Source: Panax quinquefolius
Taxonomy: Eukaryota > Streptophyta > Magnoliopsida > Apiales > Araliaceae
DNA: 64,000 bases
Assembly: GCA_020205615.1 (NCBI GenBank)
Contig: CM035162.1
Span: 37,190,464-37,254,463, forward strand
Direction of reading: 5' to 3'
Shown: positions 22,622 to 34,601 of the stretch, piece after piece
Layout of the letters: the number at the start of each line of letters is the position of its first letter
How positions within the stretch are numbered: the first letter of the stretch is position 1
The notes under the pieces: generated by a model
What the model was told of the DNA's origin: nothing
Databases searched by the model: none
Seen by the model: the letters and a program-made list of their open reading frames with translations, nothing else
Made by a program: the position numbers and the translations under genes

Positions 22622-25237
22622 TGTAAGACCCTAAATTTTTTTAAATAAAAAGGAATTTCCTTTATTTATTATTTTGAAATAGTAAGGGTTGATTTGATTA
22701 ATGTGGATAGTTAAGGGTTAAAACGCAAATATTTCAAAATAAGCAAGTGGTTATAAAATATTCATTTTTGTCTGGGAATATTCGTTTGGTCGTGGAATAT
22801 TAAATCTTTGTCTTGGGAATATTAAATGCGCGACGGTAGCGACCATGTGTGGGCCCCATGGAAAGCGATTGGATGAGGAAAACGACAAAGTTTGGGTGGT
22901 TATAAATAACTTGGCGTAGTTATTACCAATTAAGACTATTGGAATACCCGGTGGTTAAAATACTGATGTCTGGCGGTCGTTTAAGAAGTTAATACCAGTA
23001 CAAGACAGTATTGTTGAATTATTGATTCGCACGTAAGATGGCACTACTCAATAATTTTCACGGTGAATTCTTATTCAATATTTTATTTTATTGATTCAAT
23101 AATTGTTGCGTTGATATTTTATATTATTGTTGTTCAATAATTGTCACCGCACAAAGATTTCCCATTATCGGATCAATAATTCATATTATTTGAATAATAT
23201 TATTAGATAACATTATTGGCAATGTCTAGAAAGTTACATCTAAGGAGAGGTTTGGTCACCTAATTGCGCGCCAAGAAGAGAGAGATCCTTATTCGAAAGC
23301 CCCCGCTTTCTGGGAACTACTGGTGTTATAATTGTGTGATTCGTAATATTATTTGTGAATAATTAATTATTGATTCATATGATAAAGAAATATTTATTTT
23401 ATGTGGATATAAATGATGGATTTATTTATGTGGTTATAAATGAAGAAATTATGTTGAGGTGTTTTATCAAGATTTTATCGGATTGGAGGTATTAAAAATT
23501 AAATCAGGGTTTTGAGATATATCATGGGGTTATAATTTTAATCAAATAGTTGGATTGTGGTAATTTTTGGGTATGTTATACATACATAAGTTGAGTATAT
23601 GTCCACAAATTTTGAACCGATTAAAAATTCACGAATGATTTGTTATGAATTTTAAGAGGTGTCGATTCGGAAATTAGGGTTATAATTGATTTTGGTGGAA
23701 AATTCTAGAATTGAGTGGGCCCCACTTGTGGTTGGTGAAGAAATGTGCTGAATTTTATTTCAAATGTGGTGGTGGCAATAGTAGCGGTAAAGCCATCGTG
23801 TAGCAGTGTCAAGTCCGCTTTACGGGCTAACATTTTCCTATAAATAGAGGGCTAAGTTAGAATTGAAAATCACACCGTAAACAAAGTTTTCTCTTTCTCT
23901 CTATATTATTGAGCGTATTTTGTGAGTATTTAGATACTTTGAGAGTTGCTATATCAAGATAAGTTTCATTCAAAGATCACTTGAGACCTTTCCTTCCAAG
24001 AAATCGATTCTTTGAGGTAAGGGATATTATTTTTTTCAGTAATGATATTATTTCTTCAATATCATTATCTTTGAAATATTAGTTGGAACTTTTTATCAAA
24101 TTTGGAACTTTTTCATGTCGGGGTTACTATTCATGAGTTACTATTCTTGAGTTACTATTCATGAGTTACTATTCACGAGTTACTATTCACGAGTACTATT
24201 CATGAAGCGTGAAAATGTTTTTTGTGGAATTTCTATCTTTTGGTGTCTGAGTTACTATTCACGATATAAGACTATTCACGATATCTGACACTATTCACGA
24301 TATCGGCACTATTCATCGAAAAATAAAATTTCTTCTTTTTCGTCCAAAATATCTATTTTGGATACTAGCTTTGATTGTATCCATGTTTTGATCATTCTTG
24401 AATTTTACACCACTATGATTATTTTTGAGGTATTGTTGGACATGAATAAAACAAAGTACTAATCATTAATTCTTAATCCTTGTCATTTTGTTTCCTTTGG
24501 ATTCGTTCTTTAAAAAATATTTTCATCATCCTCGGCCTTAAATGATGATATTATTGAATATCTTTGGCTCGTAGTGCAAAGATGAATGATTTTCAAGAAT
24601 ATCTTTGGCCTTTAGTGCAAAGATGAGCAGTGTTGAAATGAATACATGACCGATTGATGAATATCTTTGGCTCAGTAGTGCAAAGATGAATATTTGATTT
24701 GAGATGAATATTGATTGATGTTACTGAGGATAAAATATTGATGATGGGATCGTTAAATTCATAGATTATAGTAGATTTCATTCTCTACGTAACTCTTCTA
24801 TGAATTATTATTTCATTGCGAATATTGATCGAAACTTGTTGTCTATTGTATTCTATCGATTTTTCCTGTTGGAGACTAACGATAATTTGTTGTATATTAT
24901 CTTAGTCATAGTATTCTTTATTGGGCTAGTTGAGCTCACCCTTTTCCTTGTTGTTCCATTTTTCTTCTCGGGGAGGCGAGAATGTAGCGAGTACTAGTGG
25001 GGGTATGGAATGAAGGTTCTAGAGAGAGTTGTTTAGTAGTCCTCACCATTTTGTAAAATAATGTATCAATAAATGTGATGGGGATTTATTTGAGTATAGA
25101 TATTGTCTAAAAGATAATATTTGTATTTAAACTCACAGCTTTCTTGTTGTAATAATAAAGTTGTAGTTGTTTTTACGCACCATGTATTTGGCGAATTCAG
25201 AATGGGTGTGGTGTATACCTATTTTGGGGGCGCCACA
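22622..25237 (+). repeat. Gyp-C 3' LTR
   Basis: 2,616 bp, TGTAAGACCC to GGCGCCACA, collinear with the 5' LTR. TATA box at 23839-23846; TACTATTC repeats at 24122-24312; AATATCTTTGGC repeats at 24553-24690. Differences from the 5' LTR are largely one- to few-base indels, often at CG sites. Confidence 0.94.
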
Positions 25238-27004
25238 TACACAGCCTTGAGACTTTTGTCACATCATTTATATCAAGTCATGATTATTAGAATGATCCCT
25301 GGTCATAATCATACTAAGTTCATCTACGCACGTAAGCCAAAGATAACATAATATAACATGAGGATGATGACAATGACATAATAATTCAATAAAACAAGTT
25401 CAAGAATTATTTAATCCATGAATTATTAACGTCCAAATTGTCAACATAATATCTGTTTCATAGAGTAAAATTCAAGAATGATCGAAGAATATTTCGTGAA
25501 AGATCTTTGGATGAAACGCAAATATCAAGGATATTCTACTAATTTCATGGAGTATAGAAGTCAAAGTTTTAACCAATTGGGTATAATAAAGAATGGAATA
25601 ACAAAAGAAATCACCCGCATGCGTGCGGTGCAGATGCATGATAAAAGTTATTCCAACAGAATAATAATAACGGAACCGAAGTCGGGTGAAATTCACAATC
25701 GGCTGGATGTTCCAACAGAATAATAAAGATGGAACGGATCATCCTGTAAAACACACGATAGGATATTCCAACAGAATGATAAAGATTTTAACGGTCAGGT
25801 CCTGTAAAAACACTTGAGCATGGATGTTCCAATGAATAATAAAAAGCGGAACCGGTCGGTGTAAAACACATGCACAGGATGTTCCAAATGAATAATAGAA
25901 GAATGTCACCAAGTATAGGGTAAATGGCGTATACAAAAGTTATTCCAAATGTAATAATAAGCAATGGAATAACATAAGGATTTCACCAAGTATAGGGTAT
26001 GCTGCGTGATACAAAGTTATGTATAGGGTATGCCACTTTTACAAGAGTTATTCCAATGAATAATAATGAATGGAATAATGTAAGTTCTCTTCAAGAAGAA
26101 AGAATAACACCCCTTACCTAGTAAAAGAACCTGAATATAGAAGTAGTGAAGTAGCGAGAATACTCTTCTTCTTTCTATAACTTTCTCTATAAGCTTCTCT
26201 CTATAATTTCTCTCTCTAGAGTTTCAATGAATTCGTAAGAAAATAATGAAGGAATGAGCTTCTATTTATAGGAAAATAGAATGCATAGTAACTAATCCAT
26301 GAACGGTCCAGATTGATTTACTTTAATCTGACGGTCCATATTTAAAAAAAAATCTTTTAAATAAAATAAAATATATTCTATTTATATAAAAACATTTTAC
26401 TATGCAAACACTATGCAATACTATGCAAAACACTATGCAAAACACTATGCAACACTATGCATAATAAAATATAATATATTCTATTTATAGAATAACTTTA
26501 ATAAAGTATTCTATTTTATATAAAAGATGTTCGCATTTTATTACGTTCATAATACTAATAAAACAAAACGTCATTATCGCTATAATAATTCATATTATTA
26601 ATCGACAATAATGGAATCAAACCGAGTGACTTCTCACATAGGCATCGATAATCAATACCAAGTAGTGCTACTATGCAACCACACGATTAGTGTACTTTTA
26701 CTACCGAAAGTAGTTCAACAAGATCAACCAGTAAAACTTCCGTCGTTATTTTAATAAAATATTTTTGTCGCTTTCTCAATCCGACAATAATTACATTAGG
26801 GGTCCACCAATGATTGAGTAGTTATACGAATATTCCCGCTAAACCGAATATTCCCCACCAATCGAATATAATATAACCACTTGCATACTTTAAAAATTTA
26901 TAAATACTACCCACAACTATAATATTATCTTAAATTCACACCATAATATAAAAAAATTATTTCGACAAAATTTAAATCTTTATTGATAAAAACTGGGTCT
27001 CACA
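25238..27004 (-). repeat. Gyp-B LTR R3, second segment
   Basis: Resumes LTR R3 after Gyp-C and runs to CTCACA at 27004. Minisatellite at 25580-26075, TATA-like box at 26263-26270 on the minus strand. Together with 15719-16377 it makes a 2.43-kb LTR, the same length as R1 and R2. Confidence 0.9.
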
Positions 27005-29104
27005 ACGTCGTCGTAAGTAAGAAGTTTTCTTGGATTGGCGTGTTATTACGTAAGATTCATTCAGATTTTTCCAAGATCAAGAACTCATTGATTTAATTTA
27101 ACTAGGAAATCGGTGAAATTCGTTTGGACGGAAAAGTGTGAGGAAAGTTTTTGAGAATTAAAGAAGAGGTTGAGTACAGCACCTGTGTTATCTCTTCCGG
27201 ATGACACAGGAAATTTTGTGGTATATAATGATGCATCGCATAAAGGACTTGGCTGTGTGCTTATGCAGAATGGTAGAGTCATTGCGTATGCGTCACGACA
27301 ACTAAAAGATTATGAGAAGGGGTATCCGGCCCATGACTTGGAGTTAGCTGCAGTGGTCTTTGCTTTAAAAATCTGGAGGCACTATCTCTATGGGGAGAAG
27401 TGTGAAATATATACAGACCTCAACAGTCTGAAATATATTTTTACACAAAAAGATCTGAACATGCGTCAAAGAAGGTGGTTGGAGTTAATTAAGGATTATG
27501 ATTATGAGATTCTATACCATCCGGGTAAGGCAAATGAGGTGGTCGATGCCCTAAGTAGAAAAGGTCGGGAGAAATTGATGATGTTGACCGCTCAGAAGGA
27601 GCTAATTTTGGCAATGGAGAAGCTGGAATTGGAAGTGAAGTATCCTATGGAAATTGACGAGAAGCTGTTTCAGATGCAAGCTGGTACAACCTTACTAGAT
27701 TAAGTTAAGGAGGCTCAACTTCAGGACGAAGAATGTGAGAAAGTGAAGAAGAAGATATCTGAAGGGACTGAACCGAGATTTAAAATAGACAGTGAGGGAC
27801 TACTAAGATTTGAGAGCAGAATTTGGGTACCGCCAGTACCAGAGATTAATGAAGAAATTTTAAGCGAGGCTCACAACTCAAGATATTCAATTCATCCTGG
27901 TAGCACCAAGATGTACCAAGATCTTCGACAACACTTTTGGTGGCCAAATTTAAAACGAGAGGTTGCAGAATGTGTTGCCAAATGCCTGACATGTCAGAAA
28001 GTAAAAGCAGAACATCAAAGACCGAGTGGGTTGCTACAACCTTTAGAGATTCCAGAATGGAAATGGGAATATATTACGATGGATTTCGTGGTTGGCCTAC
28101 CAACGACTCAGAAAGGCTACGATGCAGTATGGGTTATTATTGACCGATTGACGAAATCCGCACACTTCCTTTCGATCAAAATCAGATTCAACCTAGATCA
28201 GTTGGCAAGGTTATATGTGAAAGAGATTATTTCAAGGCACGGAGTTCCGGTGTCAATTGTTTCTGATAGAGATCCGCGTTTTACGTCGAACTTCTGGAAA
28301 CGTCTACAGGAATGCATGGGTACACAGTTGCAAATGAGCATAACATATCACCCTCAGACAGATGGACAAAGTGAAAGAACAATTCAGACATTGGAAGATA
28401 TGTTAAGAGCTTGTATAATGGATTTCAAAGGAAATTGGGATGATCATTTACCACTCGTAGAGTTCGGCTACAACAATAGTTACCACGCTAGTATTGGCAT
28501 GCCACCTTATGAAGCGTTATACGGCAGAAAGTGCAGAACTCCATTATATTGGGATGAAGTTGGCGAAAGACAACTACTAGGCCCGGAATTGGTACAACAA
28601 ACAGCAGAGATAGTGATTCGAGCAAGACTGACAGTAACTCAAGATAGATAGAAGAAATACGCCGATCCACACCGCAAGAATGTCGAATTCGAGCCAGGTA
28701 GTTATGTGTTCTTAAAGGTCTCTCCTTGGAAGGGAAAGATCAGATTCAGAAAGAAAGGGAAATTGAGCCCAAGATTCATTGGACCCTTTGAAGTTCTGAG
28801 AAGGGTCGGAGAAGTTGCTTATGAGGTAGCCTTACCTCCAGCTCTAGAGAATGTCCACAATGTTTTCAATGTCTCAGTCCTACGACCCTATAAACCCGAT
28901 TACAAGCACGTGATTGAATACGAACCCCTACATTTCGACAAAGACTTGTCTTATAAAGAAATTCCTGTTCAAATTATCGACCAAAAAGGACAAATTCTGA
29001 GAAATAAAGTAATACCTTCTGTTAAGGTAATTTGGAAGAACCACAACGCTGAAGAAGCTACGTGGAAACTCGAAGAGAATATGATGAAGAATTATCCTCA
29101 TTAA
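27005..29104 (+). pseudogene. pol: Gyp-A pol, second part: RNase H, integrase, chromodomain-like end
   Basis: After the insertion, RT connection text resumes with several frameshifts (27005-27165), then one frame runs 27170-29104 with only TAA 27701 and TAG 28649, both one C-to-T step from Gln codons. RNase H shows YNDAS, DLELAAV and YTDLNSL with its three acidic residues. Integrase has the HHCC finger (HNSRYSIHPG to CLTCQK), [18 protein letters not shown] and TDGQSERT, so all three DDE residues are present. The C-terminus has NVFNVSVLRPY and the chromodomain-like VIWKNHNAEEATWKLEENM. This is the best-preserved enzyme region in the window. Confidence 0.94.
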
Positions 29105-29211
29105 TTTACTTAGAGTGTTATATGCGATTCTGGGGACTAAATCTTTGTAAGGGGGGGAGAATGTAAAGGGACGACTTGTTTGAATTATGATTCTGGGGAC
29201 AGAATCCTTTT

Positions 29212-29224
29212 AAGAGGGGAAAGA
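29212..29224 (+). other. Gyp-A polypurine tract
   Basis: AAGAGGGGAAAGA-type purine run directly before TGTGACAACC, the start of the 3' LTR. It is the expected primer site for plus-strand cDNA. A second purine run lies a little upstream (29149-29160), near the repeated phrase TTCTGGGGACT/A. Confidence 0.75.
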
Positions 29225-31967
29225 TGTGACAACCGTGATTTTGTAAATTAATTTTAATATTTTTTTGATTGAATAAATATTTTTCGATTAATTAATTATT
29301 AGATTAAATAATTAATTGATGAAGTTGTGATAGATTAATTTAATTATATGTGTTACATTTATTAATTTAATGTGGAGAATTTTTATTATTCAAGTATGTG
29401 ATTATGTGAGCTTATTGAATTAAAAGAAGTATTTAATAAGCCTATGTTAGTTAATTAATTTATTTATTAATTAGAGATTTAATAATTGATATTATTATTT
29501 AATGAGAAATTTAATTATGTGACTATGTGTATTATTGAGAAACTATTATATTATATTTAAATAAATTAAATAAGATATTTATTTATTTTATAATGGATGT
29601 GACATTATTTAAACTATATGATAAAGTTTTATTAAATTAAATAGTTTTGAAACCTTTGAATTCTAGCCAAACATGGCCTTGGTGGGAGTTGAGGGAAGTT
29701 ACCCATGATGGGGGGTAACTGACCTCTACTACGTCAGTTTTTCTCCATTTATCAGACGCTTTCTTTCCTTTTTTTTCTTATTATTTTCTAAGTCTGACAA
29801 AAACAGAGAGAGTTGAGAAATTTTTTGAGAGAGATTGTGAGTTGGGTAATTGAAGAACTGTTGAGGATGAGTTTATCTCTTGCAAATTATATTCTACGCT
29901 TGGGTAATTTCTTCAACCAAATTCTTATTGTACGTCTTTTAAGTTTTCATAAAAAAAATGGCTTTCATACTTCTGTAATTCTCTATAATTAGGAAATCCT
30001 GTCGTTATGTGAATATATGTAATAATTTGAGTTGTATGGCATACTTTATGTGTTTACATATCATTGATTTCATAAGATTATAACGTATATTTATGACTTG
30101 TTATTTCAAAAAAATTCAGAGTACGTGATATGACCATATGGCCTTATACGTGATTTGTATATGTCAACTATAATTTATTTTGCAAAATTCACACATTGAT
30201 ATGATTATGCATGTTAAAATAAATAAAATGAAACTTGAATGGTTGGATTTGGCTTTATAACGAATCTGTAGCAATAAAATCCATGTTTTTGTTCAAAAAC
30301 ATCAAGAACATCAAGAACAGTCCAATTTTCATGTTTTAATTCTGTGATTATGTGTTTTAATGGATTAAAATCACTCCATAGATGTTAAGTAATGATTATG
30401 TACGAATTATAGCATGTGGGTATGTGTAATTTGGTGAAATTAGTGTTAAAGATGTGTTGATTTATTTGAATTTGTGTTCTTGAGCTGAAATTAAAATCGG
30501 GTTTCAGCCGCCGCCAACCCCCAGTTAATTTCTCATACACGCATAATAGTCGGCCATGGTATACTGCCGCCGCATGATGTTAAGAGTTGAAGATAAAAGT
30601 GAAATAGTGCATAATACCACTTAGCAGAATGTCTAGAAAATGCAAATTTTTAATGTTCAAGTATAGAAACGAGTTAGCAACTTAGTCTAATGATTATAAG
30701 GACTTGTTAGACCTATAATGAGATGTTAAAATAAATTTTTAACATGTCCATAACACAATTACGTGTGGATTGATTGATCGAATGCATAATTAGTTTATTT
30801 TTCGTGAAGTCTTAATTTTACACTAAGTGTAATAATTGACTAAGTAAAGTCATGAAGTCGAGATTAGACAAAGAATAATTTAAGGTGTTTAGTACGTTAT
30901 TATTGATTGGTATTGTGAACGTAATTGGTATGTAGGATTTAATTCAAAGAACGAGTTTGTTTAAGTCTAATCTACGCACGAGGCAAGTTTCTAAACCTTA
31001 TCTTGTACATTGAGCAAGTTTCTTATCCTAAACTTTCGTTAATCAAGTTCTCATTATTATTGATCAAGCCTATCTTGTATATTAAAGTTTATTAATCTTC
31101 AAGCATGATGTTTTTATACAATAATTATTCTATTGTATACCTTTTGAGATGTTATTCAAGTTAGATATTCATTTACTGTTAAACCTTGTTAGACTAGCGA
31201 ACCCTTATTGATTCGACTAGTCCATAGTTGATGAGCGTTCTAAATTTCAGAACCCTTGATGAATTATCCAAACCAAACTTCCTTTGGTGCGGACTCGAAT
31301 GTCAAACTGAGATGAACAACCCTGTATAGGGGATTATTTACGCGTTAGCGTTAAGATATTGTGCATGAGATGGTACTAAGGTGATCCCCTAAGTTCGAGA
31401 AGAAGAGTCCATAGTCTTATGACTGTTAAAGGTTTCAAGTAAAAACACTTGACAACCTAGGACATAGTTCAAGGTCTTATGACCCTCAGAATTTCTTTTG
31501 ATTCTTGTTATCCATTCATGATTCAAAAGTTGAGCTTTATATCAGAAGTTATTATTTCTCTCGCATGTTATTATTCATTTTTATATTGTTATACTTGTGG
31601 GCAATTGTGCTCACTCTTGCGTAATAATAACATTGCAGTTAAGAACGAAAGAGCAGACGAACCTTCCACTAGTAAGGGCAAGGGCAAGCTTAGCAAGTAA
31701 TGAAGACTGTTTTATTGTGGTTATGTAATGTAATTAGAATTGATGTTACTAAGACTTATTGTTTATGTTTTCCGCACAGATGTTTTAAGGTTAGAGTAAC
31801 CTGGGATTTATTATTATTCAGTTGATGTAACCCCATAAGGGGAGAGATTTTATTATTTATTTCTATTGCATGGTTTGCATTTATTTATGAGTAGATAGAT
31901 AGATAATGCTTGTTTAGTGAACACCAAATCCTGTGGAAATGGAAGTACCGAATTTGGGGGTGTCACA
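29225..31967 (+). repeat. Gyp-A 3' LTR, complete
   Basis: 2,743 bp, from TGTGACAACC to GGGTGTCACA, with terminal inverted TGTGACA/TGTCACA. The last ~1.3 kb matches the truncated 5' LTR. The first ~1.4 kb occurs only here in the window. The following five bases are ACAAG, so the same five are expected before the 5' LTR upstream of the window. Confidence 0.94.
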
Positions 31968-32788
31968 ACAAGAGATAATTTTACTTTAATCGATGACCTA
32001 ATTTCACCCACCAAATAGTGAAATTAACACAAACAAATGATATAAAACTATTACAAACATGTTTCCTCACATATATATCAATATAGAATAATTTAACAAC
32101 AACTTTTACTAACTTAATTCCTCAAATTCCATTTTTCAAACAAAAACACCATTTTTGACATCCTTTACAAAAATCATCACTGTGATTTCAATTCTTCACC
32201 AAATCACTTCGTTCAAACTACGCTTTCTTCGTTTCTTAACGAACTAGCATAATCAAACCTCAATTTACAGTTTCACACACAATTTGACCACTAAAATTTG
32301 TACTTTTCACAAGCCATATGAAAATATACACTGTTAATTATCTTTCCTACTCTTTGAACGAAATTAACATAAAAATTCTTATCTAAACACTAGTTCTAAT
32401 CATCACAAACATATACAATAACAAGTAATCAATTGTATATCAACAATTCCAAAAAGATGAATTCATAGAACTTAAAGTTATATGCCGTAAAATTCATATA
32501 TATACATATATCTAAATATAATCAAAGTTATGGAAATAACTTCTATTGTTCGGTAATTCTTGCTAGAACACCACGACTTTCTTTGAATTTCTCCAAAAAT
32601 CTTCCTCTCAACTCTCTCTATTCTCTGTAACTTTTCTCCCCTTCTTCCTCAGTAGACTTAGGCCAAATAATTTTTACGCATAATAAAACTTAACCCAACA
32701 CACACACCCAAACGTCTGAAACCGATGTTATAATAATTAGAATAATAAGTTATTAGTTATAATATATATTATTTATTATTTATTATTT

Positions 32789-32819
<31 letters not shown>

Positions 32820-33411
32820 GTTATAGTAAAATTCATAATTAAAAAGAGAAAATTCAAAAGCCATAAGGCTTTGTTTGGCAAAAAGTCTTTAAAATAATAA
32901 CTTTATATTTTAAGCCTTGTTTGGGTTAACTAAATTAAACTACTTTAATTATTTTAATAAACAATTTAGTTTATAATTTATAACCACATATGACTTATTT
33001 GGATTTCCATATCCAACATTAATCAAATAAAATAATTATACATACTATATTTTAAATAAATACTCCACTTAAATAAATATTACAAAATTATAATTTTATT
33101 ATAATTTTATTTAATAATTTAATATGCCATTTTAAATTATAAAATTAAGACAATAATATAACATCTCATGTTATATTACAATTCTCTAAATTATAAATTA
33201 ATTGAATTTAGAATATTATCTAATAAATTTAATTCATAAATATTTAATAACAACAATCACATCAACATTAGTTAAAATATTTATTTAATTTAATAAATAT
33301 ACCATATTAACATCAATTAAAATATTTATTTAATAATAAACACCTCAAATAAATATTTAGATAATTCAATAAATATTTAAAATTTTAAATTTGAAATTTC
33401 GGATTGTTACA
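31968..33411 (-). repeat. Gyp-D: partial LTR of another gypsy-type element
   Basis: On the minus strand this starts TGTAACAATCCGAAATTTC at 33411, a typical 5' LTR end, and runs through AT-rich sequence to the right end of Gyp-A. No ORF. It is not alignable by eye to the LTRs of Gyp-A or the B/C/E group. The intact terminus at 33411 abuts the middle of Gyp-E's 5' LTR, so Gyp-D inserted there and Gyp-A later inserted in Gyp-D. The rest of Gyp-D must be outside the window. Confidence 0.65.
32761..32820. repeat. TTATT/TTAT microsatellite
   Basis: Repeated ATTATTT and then TTTA units of about 60 bp within the Gyp-D LTR. Confidence 0.85.
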
Positions 33412-34414
33412 ATTCACGTATACGGCACTATTCACGCATACGGCACTATTTATGAATACGACACTATTTACAGAAAAATTAAATTTTCTTTTCTGTGTCC
33501 AAGATTGTCTATTATGGTTCCTATCTTTGATTGGATCTATGTTTTGATCTTTATTTTTGAATTTTGCTCCACAATAGTTTATTATGAAGTATTCTTGAAC
33601 TTGGATTGTCTAAAATACGAATCCTTAATATTTGTTCTTTTATCTCACTGGATTCATTTTCTTTAAAATATATTTTTCATCATCCTCAGTTCTAAATGAT
33701 GATATAACTGAATATCTTTGGCCTGTAGTGCAAAGATGAATGATTTCTTGATGAATATCTTTGGCCCGTAGTGCAAAGATGAACAGGTGTTGAGATGTAC
33801 ATGACCGACTGATTAATATCTTTGGCCTGTAGTGCAAAGATGACTATTTGATTCAAGATGTATATTAATTGATGTTACAGGGTCAAAATATCGATGATGG
33901 ACTTTTAAATTCATAGATGATAGTAGATTTCATTCTCTACTTAACTTTTCTAATGAATTGTTGTTTCCGCTGTAGTTGTTGATCTAAAACTTGTTGTCTA
34001 TTGTATTCTATCAGATTTTTCCCTGTTGAAGACTAAGGATAATTTTTTGTACATTATCTTAGTCATAATATTCTTTACTGGGCTAGTTGAGCTCACCCTT
34101 TTCCTTTTTATTCCATTTTTCTTCTCAGGAGGCGAGAATATAGCGGGGAGTAGTCAGGGTGTGGAGTGATGTTCCAAGGCAGTTGTTATAGTAGTCCTCA
34201 CTATTTTTTAAAATAGTGTATCAATAATTGTAATGAGGACTTTATTTGGGTGTGGATATTGTCTAGAAGACAATATTTGTATTTAAACTCACAGTTTATG
34301 TGTTGTCATATTTTGCACGACAATTGTATTAATGAAGTTGTAGTTATTTCTGTACCATGTATTTGGCGACTCAGGATAGGTTGGGTGGATTGGACCTATT
34401 TTTTGGGCGTCACA
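33412..34414 (+). repeat. Gyp-E 5' LTR, 5'-truncated
   Basis: Collinear with 38994-40003 of the 3' LTR. Only the last third is present because Gyp-D interrupts it. Contains AATATCTTTGGC-type repeats at 33708-33845 and ends GGGCGTCACA. Confidence 0.92.
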
Positions 34415-34416
34415 GT

Positions 34417-34428
34417 TGGTATCAGAGC
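34417..34428 (+). other. Gyp-E primer binding site
   Basis: TGGTATCAGAGC, the exact plant tRNA-Met-type site, two bases (GT) after the LTR end. Confidence 0.9.
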
Positions 34429-34601
34429 TTAGGGATATGGTCTCTGGCGGAGATCGGAGAATAGAAATAGGAGGGGAGAGACGAGTAAATCCTTCGCTAG
34501 TATGTCCTACCTAAGCTTATTGTTGGTTGGTCAGAGTATAGGGATATTATGTGATATGTTAATTTCTTTAATTAACCCTTGTTTTATGATAGTATTTAAG
34601 A

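Larger units (their letters stand above)
16378..25237 (+). mobile_element. Gyp-C: LTR retrotransposon lacking RT, nested in LTR R3
   Basis: 8,860 bp: 5' LTR (16378-19038), PBS, chimeric coiled-coil/zinc-knuckle ORF, protease remnant, a ~130-nt block where RT should be, RNase H stub, integrase, C-terminal region, purine tract, 3' LTR (22622-25237). The host LTR sequence resumes at 25238. The flanking bases TACGT (left) and TACAC (right) may be an eroded target duplication. With no RT core and no capsid core, it could only have moved with proteins supplied in trans. Confidence 0.92.
6035..27004 (-). mobile_element. Gyp-B: LTR-internal-LTR-LTR array inserted in Gyp-A pol
   Basis: On the minus strand the order is LTR R3 (27004-15719, split by Gyp-C), two bases GT, LTR R2 (15716-13315), PBS, gag-pol (13137-8489), LTR R1 (8488-6035). 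Excluding Gyp-C it spans ~12.1 kb. R1 begins at plus-strand TGTGACG and R3 ends at CTCACA, both inside Gyp-A pol. The five bases outside are AAGAC (left) and ACGTC (right), matching at three of five, so a target duplication is possible but eroded. An extra LTR is not expected of a normal insertion. Gag-pol has many frameshifts. Confidence 0.85.
1082..31967 (+). mobile_element. Gyp-A: Ty3/gypsy chromovirus-type LTR retrotransposon, interrupted
   Basis: Order on the plus strand: truncated 5' LTR (1082-2391), PBS, an extra coiled-coil ORF, gag with zinc knuckles, protease, RT, then a 20,970-bp insertion (6035-27004), then RNase H, integrase, a chromodomain-like C-terminus, a polypurine tract and a full 3' LTR (29225-31967). 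Domain order PR-RT-RH-INT is diagnostic of Ty3/gypsy; the C-terminal region and the tRNA-Met-type PBS fit the Tekay/Del chromoviruses. About 9.9 kb of the element itself is in the window. The two LTR copies look nearly identical where both are present, so insertion was fairly recent. All reading frames carry stops or shifts, so this copy is dead as a protein source. Confidence 0.93.

Noticed and set aside
15719..27004. R3 as an independent solo LTR next to Gyp-B
   Set aside because: This would need a target duplication between Gyp-B's outer ends (AAGAC at left, ACCGT after 15716), which do not match, and it would not explain the exact GT spacer. Kept only as the alternative to be tested.
6030..27009. 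Clear 5-bp target duplication of the Gyp-B array
   Set aside because: The flanks AAGAC and ACGTC agree at only three of five positions. Pol text right after 27004 is itself damaged, so no duplication is claimed.
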